64,000 nucleotides of DNA, taken from the NCBI GenBank assembly GCA_947494565.1, contig CANLVG010000001.1:310001-374000 (forward strand), written 5' to 3'. Origin of the DNA: an uncultured Flavobacteriaceae bacterium (lineage in GTDB: Bacteria; Bacteroidota; Bacteroidia; Flavobacteriales; Flavobacteriaceae). Of this stretch, positions 54,608 to 63,241 are shown one piece after another (the first letter of the stretch is position 1; each line of letters begins with the position of its first letter). The notes beneath the pieces are model-generated. The model did no database searches. It was given only the letters and a program-made list of their open reading frames with translations, and had not been told where the DNA came from. Position numbers and translations under genes: made by a program.

Positions 54608-55117
54608 TTGAACTACCTAAAAATCAACTATCATATACTCCTCGTCAAAATAGTGATATTAGCACTGTTCATTTGGACTATTTATATGGGGCTTTCCTAT
54701 GTATTGAGCAGGTGGCAGTATGAGATAGTCACTTCCGATTTGCTAACCTTGATTCGGAATAGAGAGTTCATTTCTTCGCTAAAATGGTTTTTCACACCCA
54801 CTTACCTAGTTCTACTACCGACTATCGGCATTTTTTTAGACAGACAGATGGGATGGTTTCTTATTACCTCCTTCTTCTATTTCGTGATTTCCAGATTGGG
54901 CTTCTTTTTACTGGATTCAAAATCATTGGAACTTATGGAGATTGTGACGCTCCTGCTGATACTCGTTTTTTTTACGCTTCTCCTGCTCATTATGAACAAA
55001 GAAAAAATTCGAAATGAAAGGTATCATATAGCCCATCAAAAAGCCTTATCCAAAAATATCATCTCATCGCTCATTGGTATGGGCATCACCATACTGGTAG
55101 TTTACCTGAAAGGATAA
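54608..55117 (+). CDS. Small integral membrane protein, uncharacterised
   Basis: 169 residues with about four transmembrane helices (LVKIVILALFIWTIYMGLSYV; WFLITSFFYFVISRLGFFL; VTLLLILVFFTLLLLIM; IISSLIGMGITILVVYL). The start is a TTG; the first ATG is inside the first helix, which makes the TTG more likely. No family was recognised. Confidence 0.55.
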   Translation: MNYLKINYHILLVKIVILALFIWTIYMGLSYVLSRWQYEIVTSDLLTLIRNREFISSLKWFFTPTYLVLLPTIGIFLDRQMGWFLITSFFYFVISRLGFFLLDSKSLELMEIVTLLLILVFFTLLLLIMNKEKIRNERYHIAHQKALSKNIISSLIGMGITILVVYLKG

Positions 55118-55260
55118 AAACCAAATATTAAATGGACCGCGAAAACAGATTTAGGTTCCGGCAGCTTATATAAGGATGCTGATTGATTTCATATCCAAAA
55201 GAGATGTGAACACTGATATATTGTATTACTATAAATAAACTGACAAATATTGAAATCTCT

Positions 55261-55629
55261 ATGAGTAATTACTGGTTTTTGACCATTCTATTGGTCATTC
55301 CGATAGGAATAGCATTTCAATGGATTTCCGATAGTTCAAAGGATTTTTCGGATATCATAGCATTGGAATTAAAAAAGCATGGACTAAAATATGTAGGCTC
55401 TTCCTACCCAGGACTTTTCAAGGTCGGGCCTTTTAAAAAATTTGAGATTACAATCGGCAAACCCACTATTAACGAAGGGGCGATTAGATATGACAACACC
55501 TACTATCGCATTGTTGAGTTCAAAACCAAAACCAATAGAACAAAACAGGTGTGGGCGAAAATCGATACCAATTGGTTTAAGGATACTACAATTGAATTCA
55601 AGCCGCGTTTATCGAAATTCAAAAAATAA
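55261..55629 (+). CDS. Small membrane-anchored protein, uncharacterised
   Basis: 122 residues. The N-terminal helix WFLTILLVIPIGIAFQWI acts as an anchor; the remainder is a basic alpha/beta domain (KYVGSSYPGLFKVGPFKKFE; YRIVEFKTKTNRTKQVWAKI). No known family. It lies 144 bp after the previous membrane protein gene. Confidence 0.6.
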   Translation: MSNYWFLTILLVIPIGIAFQWISDSSKDFSDIIALELKKHGLKYVGSSYPGLFKVGPFKKFEITIGKPTINEGAIRYDNTYYRIVEFKTKTNRTKQVWAKIDTNWFKDTTIEFKPRLSKFKK

Positions 55630-55654
55630 TCGTCGTAAGCAAGTACAGGAATTA

Positions 55655-56749
55655 CTATTTGTTCTCCGCCAATTTATCGTATTCCATCAGCTGCAATTCA
55701 TTGGCGATGCTTTGCAATAAGACCCCAAAATCATCTTGGTCGATACGGTCACTTTCGTAACTCGGAAAAATCTCCTCTATCGGAATTTTGCGATTCAAAT
55801 CAATGGTAAATCGATAAAAGTCGGTAAGTAAAGCACCTTTGGCCGTCTCCAACGGTACGGCTAAAACAATAGGATCGCTATTGCCAGCCTTCACCTCTGG
55901 AACAATCCAGGGCCGAGTGGACTTGAGCACATCCAAATCCCGCTTTAGCGTAATATTCGTGCGGGGCACCCGCTTTTGATTGGTATACCATTTATCATGT
56001 ACGGCATCATAGGCGTCATAGGTTTCCTGTGCTGTTTGTACAACGGCTAAACTATCCAATGTGGAAGCGATAAGCTGTGTAGCCGCAGTATTAAAAGGGC
56101 GCTTTGAACGCAAGGTCTTCATCCCCACGTGTATGCCAAGTAAATTTGAATACAGGTCCTCCACCGAAAAACTAGAAAACTTTTCCGGTACCAAAGGCAC
56201 GGTCGATGCCCCATACCAGGTTGATATTTCATGCCAAAGGGAAAAGTCATAGGCAATTTTTCCCGCGAGTTGAATACAATCATCCGTATCGAACTGTGCG
56301 GGTACATTCAAATGCAGCGTTTTACGGCCTGCTTCGTTACGCAAACGCAAGACCACCGCGCCTTTACCCTTATGCGCTACAATGGTGGTGAATAAATAAC
56401 GCGTCCAGTCAATTTGGTCCCGTAGGTGCGCAATGTCTATAAAACCTCCTTTGTGGGAATATATGGTTCCGATGCCTTCCCGTTTATGCCCCATATAGCG
56501 ATGTTCGCCCAGATCATCGATACTGATGACCTGATCGATGGATACAAAGGGCACGCCCCATACCTTCAAATCATAACCAAACGCGCAACAGGCGCGAATG
56601 ATACGTGGGGGAATCTTATCCAAATTAACCTGATCTTTCTGCGTGCGTTGCGCATGGTTGGGAACAAGAAAAAACAAACCTACGAGAAGGGTCAAGCGTT
56701 TGAGTAGGATACTTAGGATATGATGGCTCTCGAACTTCATGTACTCCAT
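55655..56749 (-). CDS. Exported DUF4056-like protein
   Basis: 364 residues: a hydrophobic N-terminus (LLKRLTLLVGLFFLVPNHAQ), then IPPRIIRACCAFGYDLKVWG in the characteristic N-terminal region, YDFSLWHEISTWYGAS (an HE pair) and a helical C-terminus. The DUF4056 assignment is from memory. The HEISTWYG segment could bind metal. Two start codons nine bases apart are possible (56749 or 56740). Located just downstream of the carotenoid operon on the same strand. Confidence 0.65.
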   Translation of the reverse strand: MEYMKFESHHILSILLKRLTLLVGLFFLVPNHAQRTQKDQVNLDKIPPRIIRACCAFGYDLKVWGVPFVSIDQVISIDDLGEHRYMGHKREGIGTIYSHKGGFIDIAHLRDQIDWTRYLFTTIVAHKGKGAVVLRLRNEAGRKTLHLNVPAQFDTDDCIQLAGKIAYDFSLWHEISTWYGASTVPLVPEKFSSFSVEDLYSNLLGIHVGMKTLRSKRPFNTAATQLIASTLDSLAVVQTAQETYDAYDAVHDKWYTNQKRVPRTNITLKRDLDVLKSTRPWIVPEVKAGNSDPIVLAVPLETAKGALLTDFYRFTIDLNRKIPIEEIFPSYESDRIDQDDFGVLLQSIANELQLMEYDKLAENK

Positions 56750-56757
56750 AGATATTA

Positions 56758-57513
56758 TTACAGCTTATGACGCTCCAGCAAATCAGGATAGAGTTCGTCT
56801 TCAACCCACATAAAGTTGGGGAATATGCGAATTATTTTTTCATAACACAATTTCGCCGACTGTATTTGATCGGTAGCTTCATACGCCTGTCCCAGTGCGG
56901 TCAGCGTATTGATGTACAGCCAATTATTGACTACCAACCCTTGTTTTTCAAAGCTTTCGATCGCTTTGATATAATAGGCGATCGCTTCCATTTTATCGCC
57001 CCCAAAGGCCGATGGGCGATAGAACATCGAATTGCCCTTTTCAATATTCCCCTGAATATTTTCCGGATCCAGTTCGATGGACTTGTTGATATACTTCATA
57101 CTTTTCGGACCGAGGAAAATGGCCTTTAAATTGGAAATTCCGATTTCAAAGGCAAGGTAGGCGCCTTTGTATGCCAATAGGGTCGCGTTTTCAGGGGACT
57201 CTTCCAATAACTTTTCAATGAGCTCCTCTGATTTGTCAATATATGTTTCAGCAGTATCGTACTTTTCGGCGCCCACCAACCAAGCTGTATAGCCGTAATA
57301 ATAGTTGAGCAGCTCTAGTTGTTCTTCCACTTTGTTGGCATCCACCTGCGCTTCGCACCCATGCATGATGGTATACCACTTATCCATTTTACCCCGCGAA
57401 TACGCCTTATAAATGGAATCGCGGTACGCGTGTTGGGAAAAACCCGATTGCATTGAAAGCAACCAAGTGATGCCTACAAGCACTACTCTTGTAATATGTT
57501 GCGGCCTTTCCAT
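56758..57513 (-). CDS. Exported TPR-like protein at the end of the carotenoid operon
   Basis: 251 residues with a signal peptide (VVLVGITWLLSMQSGFSQ) and helical repeats (LLNYYYGYTAWLVGAEKYDT; YINKSIELDPENIQGNIEKG; ALGQAYEATDQIQSAKLCYE), resembling TatT/TPR proteins. The start codon lies 31 bp inside the 3' end of the glycosyltransferase gene, so it is read as part of the same operon. An upstream frame start at 57681 would lie entirely within that gene and is rejected. A role in carotenoid chemistry is not apparent. Confidence 0.7.
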   Translation of the reverse strand: MERPQHITRVVLVGITWLLSMQSGFSQHAYRDSIYKAYSRGKMDKWYTIMHGCEAQVDANKVEEQLELLNYYYGYTAWLVGAEKYDTAETYIDKSEELIEKLLEESPENATLLAYKGAYLAFEIGISNLKAIFLGPKSMKYINKSIELDPENIQGNIEKGNSMFYRPSAFGGDKMEAIAYYIKAIESFEKQGLVVNNWLYINTLTALGQAYEATDQIQSAKLCYEKIIRIFPNFMWVEDELYPDLLERHKL

Positions 57514-58583
57514 ATTATTTTTTTCCGTTTGTTGTTGATCAGCCCTTTGATAATGATGACAAGAAACACCAGGTGTTGCGGGAAAGCCAATACCATGTTT
57601 TGGATCACGGATTGTTGGCTGGCCAAACTTACAAAAAAGCGAATCGATAGTATGCCCAAGATATAAATGGCCAACCACCATACCCCCATCTGATCATAGA
57701 TGATAAAGGGGGCAAGCGTTGTAATCAATCCGAAAGCAATCGTGACTACCACACTGTTCCCAAAAAAGTGAAATACATTTTTCGTGAATCCTTCAATGGC
57801 TGCATCCAAGCCAACATACATTCGGCAAGAAATGTCGTTGTCCCCTAAACGTGTATCACACGCCAGGTCTTTTTCTTTCAACAGTCTCATAATAGCCATA
57901 TCTTCTACCTTATGTGACTTGTACCGTTCATGGGGCCATAAGGTTTTATAGGTAACGGCGTTAAACATCATGAATTGTCCGTTGGCACCGGATAAGGCCT
58001 TGCTTCTCGTCTTTCGAACTAGTGGCAAGGGAAGCAAACTCAATAGAATCCAGTTCATCAGCGGTACCGAGACCTTTTCTCCGAATGACTTCACTATTTG
58101 TTTTGGAAAGATCGATAACAAATGAAGGTTATACTTTTGAAGATGCCCGATGCTTCGCTGTAACAATTCTTTTTGCACATTGATATCCGAATCTAAAAAA
58201 AGTAATATCGTACCCGTAGCGGCCTTAGCCAATTGGTGACAGGCATAATTCTTGCCCAACCAACCTTGGGGAAGTTGCCCTCCGGTAATGATCTTTATTG
58301 CCGGGTTACGGGCTGCCCATTCTTTTAGAATATGTTCCGTTTTATCTACCGAATGGTCATCGTAAACAATGATTTCAAAATTACTGTAGTCCAAGCGTGA
58401 TAATTGCCCCAGTAAAGTGCCGATATTATCTTCCTCGTTACGCGCAGGTATTAAAATGGAAACAAAGGGCTCCTTTGTCAATGGCGTGGCTTTTGGTAAA
58501 TAGGCAAATGAAAGGTAGTTGACAAAGACGACCAACAACCGGATCAATAGTACTCCCAGAAGAAAATAACATACATAGATCAT
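57483..58583 (-). CDS. Family 2 glycosyltransferase, CruC-like (carotenoid glycosylation)
   Basis: 366 residues: an N-terminal membrane helix (VCYFLLGVLLIRLLVVFV), a GT-A domain with SILIPARNEEDNIG, IIVYDDHSVDKTE and LLFLDSDINVQKELL (DxD), AKGQ-type ALSGANGQFMMF, and C-terminal membrane helices. Its start overlaps the acyltransferase stop by four bases (ATGA). In this operon it probably glycosylates a hydroxylated carotenoid, the step preceding acylation, as known for CruC/CruD pathways of green sulfur bacteria. Sugar and acceptor are inferred from context. Confidence 0.75.
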   Translation of the reverse strand: MIYVCYFLLGVLLIRLLVVFVNYLSFAYLPKATPLTKEPFVSILIPARNEEDNIGTLLGQLSRLDYSNFEIIVYDDHSVDKTEHILKEWAARNPAIKIITGGQLPQGWLGKNYACHQLAKAATGTILLFLDSDINVQKELLQRSIGHLQKYNLHLLSIFPKQIVKSFGEKVSVPLMNWILLSLLPLPLVRKTRSKALSGANGQFMMFNAVTYKTLWPHERYKSHKVEDMAIMRLLKEKDLACDTRLGDNDISCRMYVGLDAAIEGFTKNVFHFFGNSVVVTIAFGLITTLAPFIIYDQMGVWWLAIYILGILSIRFFVSLASQQSVIQNMVLAFPQHLVFLVIIIKGLINNKRKKIIWKGRNILQE

Positions 58584-59200
58584 GTTGCCCCTAGCTTAGT
58601 AAAACATGCTTTTGCAAACCGATTAAACGCGCTTTCCACATCTTCAGCCGTGGTATCCGCGTTTATGTGCTGCGTTTCATAATATACATGAATATCGGGT
58701 TTCAAATTTGTCCCATAATGAATAAGGTTGATATTGAACACCAATTGGAAATCATTTTTAGCGTTTTCTAAAAGGTATGAAAGTAAGCCTTTTTCAAAAA
58801 TGAACTCTCGCGTATAGATACTCTTGATTTTTCCTTGCGGGAAAAACAGAAACAGGTTCTCTTTATCCTGTAAGAGTTCAACCGCATACTTGAGACTCTC
58901 CAAACTAGAGCGTTTCCCCTTGGCAATTGAACAAGCGCCGATTTTAGTCAAGAGCATATTTTTACGCAGCTCTTTTTCGAGCATCATAAAATTAAACCGC
59001 CGCTTAAAAACCTTTAGGTTCAATAAGATTTGAATAAAGCCATCGTAAAACGAAAAATGATTGCCGATCATCAGTATGGGTAATCCTTTGTCTTCGAAAT
59101 GTCCCGTATACTTTAACTTCCCAAAAAAAAAGCCTACTAATATCTTGGTATAATAGTTGGAAAATTTCACAACGAATGTACTGTGCTTGGCTCGTATCAT
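58580..59200 (-). CDS. Lysophospholipid acyltransferase family protein (PlsC-like), carotenoid operon
   Basis: 206 residues. The acyltransferase motif I is NHFSFYDGF (NHx4D variant of HX4D), followed by FMMLEKELRKN, CSIAKGKRSS and the FPQGKIKS motif. Members of this family acylate glycerolipids; in a CruC-type operon the corresponding enzyme (CruD analogue) acylates the carotenoid glucoside. Its start is 4 bp after the CruF-like stop and its stop overlaps the glycosyltransferase start, so all are coupled. Confidence 0.78.
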   Translation of the reverse strand: MIRAKHSTFVVKFSNYYTKILVGFFFGKLKYTGHFEDKGLPILMIGNHFSFYDGFIQILLNLKVFKRRFNFMMLEKELRKNMLLTKIGACSIAKGKRSSLESLKYAVELLQDKENLFLFFPQGKIKSIYTREFIFEKGLLSYLLENAKNDFQLVFNINLIHYGTNLKPDIHVYYETQHINADTTAEDVESAFNRFAKACFTKLGAT

Positions 59201-59203
59201 TTT

Positions 59204-59854
59204 CTAATATTCATTGTGGATCGCGATGATTACAAAAAAGAAGAACTGAATAAAAAACAGCCAGCGTGCGGGTTTATTGTGTGTATTTAGTTTAAAATGT
59301 TGCATACTCCAATTAAATAGTAACGCCAATAGAAACCAGACCACATAATTACGCAGGGGTGGGTCGTTTTCCAAAAAGGACCACATGTCCATCAAAGGAG
59401 CTACTTTTTCAAGTAAGCTATCGTAAAGCAGCATCAGGGCGGCTGCCCCTAGGATGATCAAACCGTTTTTCGATGTGTATTTTGAGATAATACTATTGGA
59501 AGCATAGACTAGAAAAACCCAGTTAAGACCAATGATAATGGGCACATCGAATATTTTGAGACCAAGTCCATTGCCATACACATATTCGCCGAATACTTTG
59601 CCCGTTGCTACACCGATAATTTCGATGATAATGCTTACCACAAAGATACCCGCCAAAACCGCAATGGTCTTTGAGGTCCATCCCTTGTGATGCGAAAAGA
59701 TGGCCACGGCAACCAAAACCAAAGTATACGGTGTAATCAGTACAAAGAGGTCATGTGTAAAAGGGGTAAAATACAAGCCCAGACCAACAGCGTAAAAAAT
59801 GATGAACGTAATGGGCAGCCCCTCATTCACTAGATATGTAAGGATCCGATTCAT
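59204..59854 (-). CDS. Carotenoid biosynthesis protein, CruF-like hydratase
   Basis: 216 residues with about six transmembrane helices and the DUF422/CruF pattern VATGKVFGEYVYGNGLGLKIFD (with FGEYVYG) and DVPIIIGLNWVFLVY. CruF enzymes add water at C-1',2' of acyclic or monocyclic carotenoids, creating the hydroxyl that is later glycosylated. An ATG at 59869 is in frame, but the ATG at 59854 overlaps the stop of the small upstream gene as ATGA and gives the more usual N-terminus (MNRILTYLVNEG). Confidence 0.8.
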   Translation of the reverse strand: MNRILTYLVNEGLPITFIIFYAVGLGLYFTPFTHDLFVLITPYTLVLVAVAIFSHHKGWTSKTIAVLAGIFVVSIIIEIIGVATGKVFGEYVYGNGLGLKIFDVPIIIGLNWVFLVYASNSIISKYTSKNGLIILGAAALMLLYDSLLEKVAPLMDMWSFLENDPPLRNYVVWFLLALLFNWSMQHFKLNTHNKPARWLFFIQFFFFVIIAIHNEY

Positions 59855-59991
59855 CTGATAGGCGAGCATTTCATTCGTAGAAATTTTTCACTGACCGAGG
59901 GGTCCTTCCTTCGCGCAGTTGGCCCATACTTCCTGTACACGTGGCCAATGGCCAAAAACACAACTATTATACCGATCAATACTTCCTTCAT
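59851..59991 (-). CDS. 46-residue single-pass membrane peptide in the carotenoid operon
   Basis: An unlisted small gene. The ATG at 59991-59989 overlaps the lycopene cyclase TGA (59990-59988) and its TGA (59853-59851) overlaps the CruF-like ATG (59854), so both junctions are ATGA. The protein starts MKEVLIGIIVVFLAIGHVYR, a clear membrane helix of about 16 residues, followed by a basic tail KYGPTARRKDPSVSEKF and a short end. The double overlap and the good helix argue for a real gene. No known family was recognised; a scaffold or assembly peptide for the membrane enzymes is speculation. Confidence 0.7.
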   Translation of the reverse strand: MKEVLIGIIVVFLAIGHVYRKYGPTARRKDPSVSEKFLRMKCSPIR

Positions 59992-60686
59992 GCGTTTTCC
60001 ACTCTTTTAAATCGCGTTTCAAACATATGGGTCAGCGCCAATGGTAATAGAAGCAACGAAAAATTGTAAAACATGTCTTCTAAAGGAATGGAAAGAATCC
60101 GAATTCCCATGAAGACTTCAGGGTTGTAATCAAAAACCGCTTGTTCAATTCCCGTGCCTGTTAAGATTCCGTTGACAATAAAAAACGGAATGAGTAAAAT
60201 AGGATATATGGGCAGGTAGTATTGTACCACTTCCCTAGCGAAAAAATAACTTAACAAAAGCACTGCCGGCAACACCAAAAAATTGACAAAAGTGTAGCTA
60301 AGCTCTCGATTCAAAAATGATACGATGACCGATAACACCACTATCGCAAATGTCAAAATCGTTGTCCAACGCTCGGATAATTTAAATTTTGGAAAATGGA
60401 ATTGAATCGCATAAAAGGAGAAGGCGCATGCATATGGAATGACAATAAAAAACAGGTATTCCTCTAAAGGGAGCTTGTTGATATAAATGCCCGAATTGTA
60501 AATCGGATTGAAAAACCAATAGCCCAGATGCGTAAAAACCATGTCCCAAACAACAAAAACGATCATCGTAATTAAAATGGCGGGAAGTAGGTATTTCCAA
60601 CGCGTATAGAGCCTAAGATTTTTCTCGAAACTCAAAGCGAGTGGTCCGGCAAGTGAAACAGTCAGTATGATCAAATAGAGCGACAT
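59988..60686 (-). CDS. crtYcd: Lycopene cyclase, CrtYcd-type fused
   Basis: 232 residues, six to seven transmembrane helices. Two internal repeats each carry the acidic motif: PLEEYLFF near 74 and PLEDMFYN near 206, corresponding to CrtYc and CrtYd halves of the heterodimeric cyclase fused in one chain. It would cyclise one or both ends of lycopene to beta-ionone rings. It is the first gene of the coupled carotenoid operon, which runs into the CruF, acyltransferase and glycosyltransferase genes. Confidence 0.85.
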   Translation of the reverse strand: MSLYLIILTVSLAGPLALSFEKNLRLYTRWKYLLPAILITMIVFVVWDMVFTHLGYWFFNPIYNSGIYINKLPLEEYLFFIVIPYACAFSFYAIQFHFPKFKLSERWTTILTFAIVVLSVIVSFLNRELSYTFVNFLVLPAVLLLSYFFAREVVQYYLPIYPILLIPFFIVNGILTGTGIEQAVFDYNPEVFMGIRILSIPLEDMFYNFSLLLLPLALTHMFETRFKRVENA

Positions 60687-60775
60687 AGTTCTTTGGTTTC
60701 GTATGTGCTATGCCAGTGAGAATTTATTTAGAATCGTCATTATTAGCTCACGCGAAAGTAATAATCTTTTTCAAA

Positions 60776-60799
60776 CTCGCCTATTTTTAAATAGGTGAG
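60776..60799. promoter_or_regulatory. 24-bp near-perfect palindrome in the divergent carotenoid/AraC promoter region
   Basis: CTCGCCTATTT-tt-AAATAGGTGAG, 10 of 11 paired positions, in the 252-bp region between the crtYcd start (60686) and the AraC-family gene (60939). It is a candidate operator; MerR/LitR-type or other light regulators are known for carotenoid genes, but none is encoded nearby. The rest of the interval shows nothing I can support. Confidence 0.5.
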
Positions 60800-60938
60800 C
60801 TTCCCCGATTCCAAAAACCTTTTGTAGTTCAATTACGTCACCGCTTATAGACTACGGATATATGGCGGAATTTTCTTTTTGGTTACCCTTACGTAACATC
60901 ATCACAAATCAATCGTCTTTAAAAAAAGGTGGAAAAGC

Positions 60939-62039
60939 ATGGGCACCATAATTGCGATTATCATTCTTTTTGGAGCCATACAGGGCTTTGCGGTTTGCGT
61001 GTACCTCTACCATAAGAAAAAGGAAAATGTAAGGGCCTTTCACTTTTATTTCCTCTTTCTGTTTTCCTTAGCCTTTTTTAATTTCCTTTATGCCCTGAAA
61101 TACATAGACATTGACGCTATAGGCTTTATTCCTTTGGCCGCTTTCCCTTTTCCCTATAAATATCTCATCGGTACAGGTTTTTATCTGTACATAATACATC
61201 AGATTCCAACTGAAAAAAAGAGCGCTATAAACTACCTCTTATTCCTACCTGCTTTCTGCTATGGTATCTTAAGAGCCTATTGGTATTTCGTGCTACACTC
61301 CGGGAAGGACAAAGATATCTTCTGGAACGTGTATCAAAGTGGCTTTTTCACCTACAATGAGTATGTCTATTTGTTTTTGAATCTGCTATTGGTAGGTTGG
61401 GCCATACGATTTTTGAAAAAGAACAAATCTCGACTTAGGGGAACCAATATCACCCGTAAAAACTGGGAATGGCTTCTGAAATTTTCCTATGCATTTTTGG
61501 TGTTTACTGGCCTACACCTTGTGCTCGCCGTAATTGTTCATGCCGTGGGAGATGCCTACAATGGCATCGTCTATTCCATACTCCTGATGTTGAACTCCGT
61601 TTATATTTATTGGGTCGGTTTCGAATCACTTGTCAAACTGAGGTTTTTATTCAACCGGCATACGTTAAAAGAGGAGGGTCGAGATAAAAATGAGTTTTCA
61701 GATCCATTGGCTCGAAATCTTGCCCATTATATGAACGGAGAAGAAATTTTTGTGAACAAAAATTTAAAGATGGCCGAGGTGGCCGCTTTGGTCAACAGTA
61801 CGGAAAAAGAATTATCGCAATACATATACGAGACTTTTGGGGTATCCTTTTCAACCTATATCAATGAACTAAGGGTGCAAAAAGTAAAAACGCTCTTACA
61901 GGCGGAAGAACAAAAGAAGTTTACCCTCTTGGCTATAGCCGAAAATGCAGGATTTAATTCAAAATCCTCTTTTAATGCCGTATTCAAAAAAGTAACCGGC
62001 CTAACACCTACTCAGTACAAAGAAGCCCATTGCAGCTAA
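60939..62039 (+). CDS. AraC-family regulator with multi-pass membrane N-terminus
   Basis: 366 residues. Residues 1 to about 240 contain six to seven membrane helices (IAIIILFGAIQGFAVCVYLY; FLFLFSLAFFNFLYALKYI and others). The C-terminal 110 residues are a double HTH AraC domain with MAEVAALVNSTEKELSQYIY and LAIAENAGFNSKSSFNAVFKKVTG. Membrane-tethered AraC proteins of this kind are common in Flavobacteriaceae and probably sense an extracytoplasmic signal. It is divergent from the carotenoid operon, with the palindrome at 60776 between them. Confidence 0.85.
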   Translation: MGTIIAIIILFGAIQGFAVCVYLYHKKKENVRAFHFYFLFLFSLAFFNFLYALKYIDIDAIGFIPLAAFPFPYKYLIGTGFYLYIIHQIPTEKKSAINYLLFLPAFCYGILRAYWYFVLHSGKDKDIFWNVYQSGFFTYNEYVYLFLNLLLVGWAIRFLKKNKSRLRGTNITRKNWEWLLKFSYAFLVFTGLHLVLAVIVHAVGDAYNGIVYSILLMLNSVYIYWVGFESLVKLRFLFNRHTLKEEGRDKNEFSDPLARNLAHYMNGEEIFVNKNLKMAEVAALVNSTEKELSQYIYETFGVSFSTYINELRVQKVKTLLQAEEQKKFTLLAIAENAGFNSKSSFNAVFKKVTGLTPTQYKEAHCS

Positions 62040-62083
62040 TACGTCCATATTTTTTTTTCTGGACATTCTTACCCTCTTTTTCC

Positions 62084-62114
62084 TTGATAGCCCATGGGAC
62101 CGCCCGTAGTTTTG
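62084..62114 (+). promoter_or_regulatory. Bacteroidota promoter, TTG-N20-TAGTTTTG
   Basis: TTG at 62084-62086, 20-bp spacer, TAGTTTTG at 62107-62114. It fits the consensus exactly. It places the transcript start near 62120, so the in-frame ATG at 62094 cannot be the start of the S41 gene. Confidence 0.7.
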
Positions 62115-62141
62115 ATGCTGTTAACTTTAAAATTCAAAACA

Positions 62142-63188
62142 ATGAAATCAGCAGTTTTAAGCATTCTTACGGGGCTTTTTCTTTTCATCTCCCCTGTCCA
62201 TAGCCAAGGTGAGGGATTCACCTTTAAAGACAGTGTCAATACCTTGTACGACAAACTATTCGAAGAGTTGGAAGAGAACTACTTACATGCAGACAAGGTA
62301 GATTGGCCATCGGTGAAATCCTATATCAAAAAAGAGGCCTTGAAAAGTGGCACATTTCAAAAGTCGTTGGCGACTTCCGTAAAATTGTTCGACACGGTAC
62401 AGGGAAACCATCTTCTGCTTTTCGCAGAAAAAGACTGGTATAAAAGTACGCTGGGCAAGCAACTGGTCAAAGACCATTTCAACCAAAGTCTGCTGGACGC
62501 CTATTCAAATAATAGAGGGTTCGAAACCAAGGTTGTCGATACGAGCTACGGCTATGTTCTCATACCCGGAATGTTACTAAAAGATGCGACCACAGCAGAA
62601 CTTGATCAGGCAGCCCAGAAGATCTATGATGCTATTTTGGAAATCGACAAATCGAACGACCTAAAAGGATGGATCATAGACCTGCGCCTGAACATTGGCG
62701 GCAACTCCAATGTCATGTTAGCCGGATTGTACCACCTACTGGGCAACGGAACGCTCTTGCTGGATTTGGATAGTAACAAAAATGCAACCACGCTTACGAG
62801 TCTTGTCGATGGTGTGCTGTATCAAAACCATAAGGTCAACACCACGGTCAAACCGACTTCCAAACCGAAGCCCAAGATTCCGGTCGCCCTCATATCCGGA
62901 ATCCTTACGAACAGTGCTGGTGAGTTTGTGCTCTTGGGTTTTAGAGGTCGTAAAAATACAATCGTAATCGGGGAGGAAAGCTATGGGAGTACCACGGCCA
63001 ACGACCTGTATGAACTTCCGTTCGGTATAAAAGCCGCAATTACGGAAAGCTATGGAACCGATCGATCCGCAAAATTCACGAAGACCGTCATACCGGATAT
63101 TGAAGTGATCAAACAGACCAACTTTGAAAACCTTTCCCGAGATCAGAATATTATCGAGGCCATCAAGTTTATCGAATCAAGTCAATAG
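62142..63188 (+). CDS. Exported S41 family peptidase without PDZ domain
   Basis: 348 residues with a signal peptide (SILTGLFLFISPVHSQ). The tail-specific protease core is seen as GWIIDLRLNIGGN, ISGILTNSAGEFVLLGF (nucleophile Ser in TNSAGE) and IGEESYGSTTANDLYELPFG. There is an N-terminal helical bundle and no PDZ, as in many secreted S41 proteins of Bacteroidota. The start is fixed by the promoter at 62084-62114 and the signal peptide. Confidence 0.85.
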   Translation: MKSAVLSILTGLFLFISPVHSQGEGFTFKDSVNTLYDKLFEELEENYLHADKVDWPSVKSYIKKEALKSGTFQKSLATSVKLFDTVQGNHLLLFAEKDWYKSTLGKQLVKDHFNQSLLDAYSNNRGFETKVVDTSYGYVLIPGMLLKDATTAELDQAAQKIYDAILEIDKSNDLKGWIIDLRLNIGGNSNVMLAGLYHLLGNGTLLLDLDSNKNATTLTSLVDGVLYQNHKVNTTVKPTSKPKPKIPVALISGILTNSAGEFVLLGFRGRKNTIVIGEESYGSTTANDLYELPFGIKAAITESYGTDRSAKFTKTVIPDIEVIKQTNFENLSRDQNIIEAIKFIESSQ

Positions 63189-63241
63189 ATCCACAAAAGA
63201 ACAGACATCCATCTATTTTGTATCTTCAGGGCAAAATCGAA

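Noticed and set aside
57514-57681. Extended N-terminus of the TPR protein
   Set aside because: It is fully inside the glycosyltransferase coding region and lacks a signal; the ATG at 57513 gives a normal signal peptide.
62094-62141. Earlier start for the S41 peptidase at 62094
   Set aside because: A consensus promoter lies at 62084-62114, so transcription begins after this ATG; the signal peptide starts at 62142.
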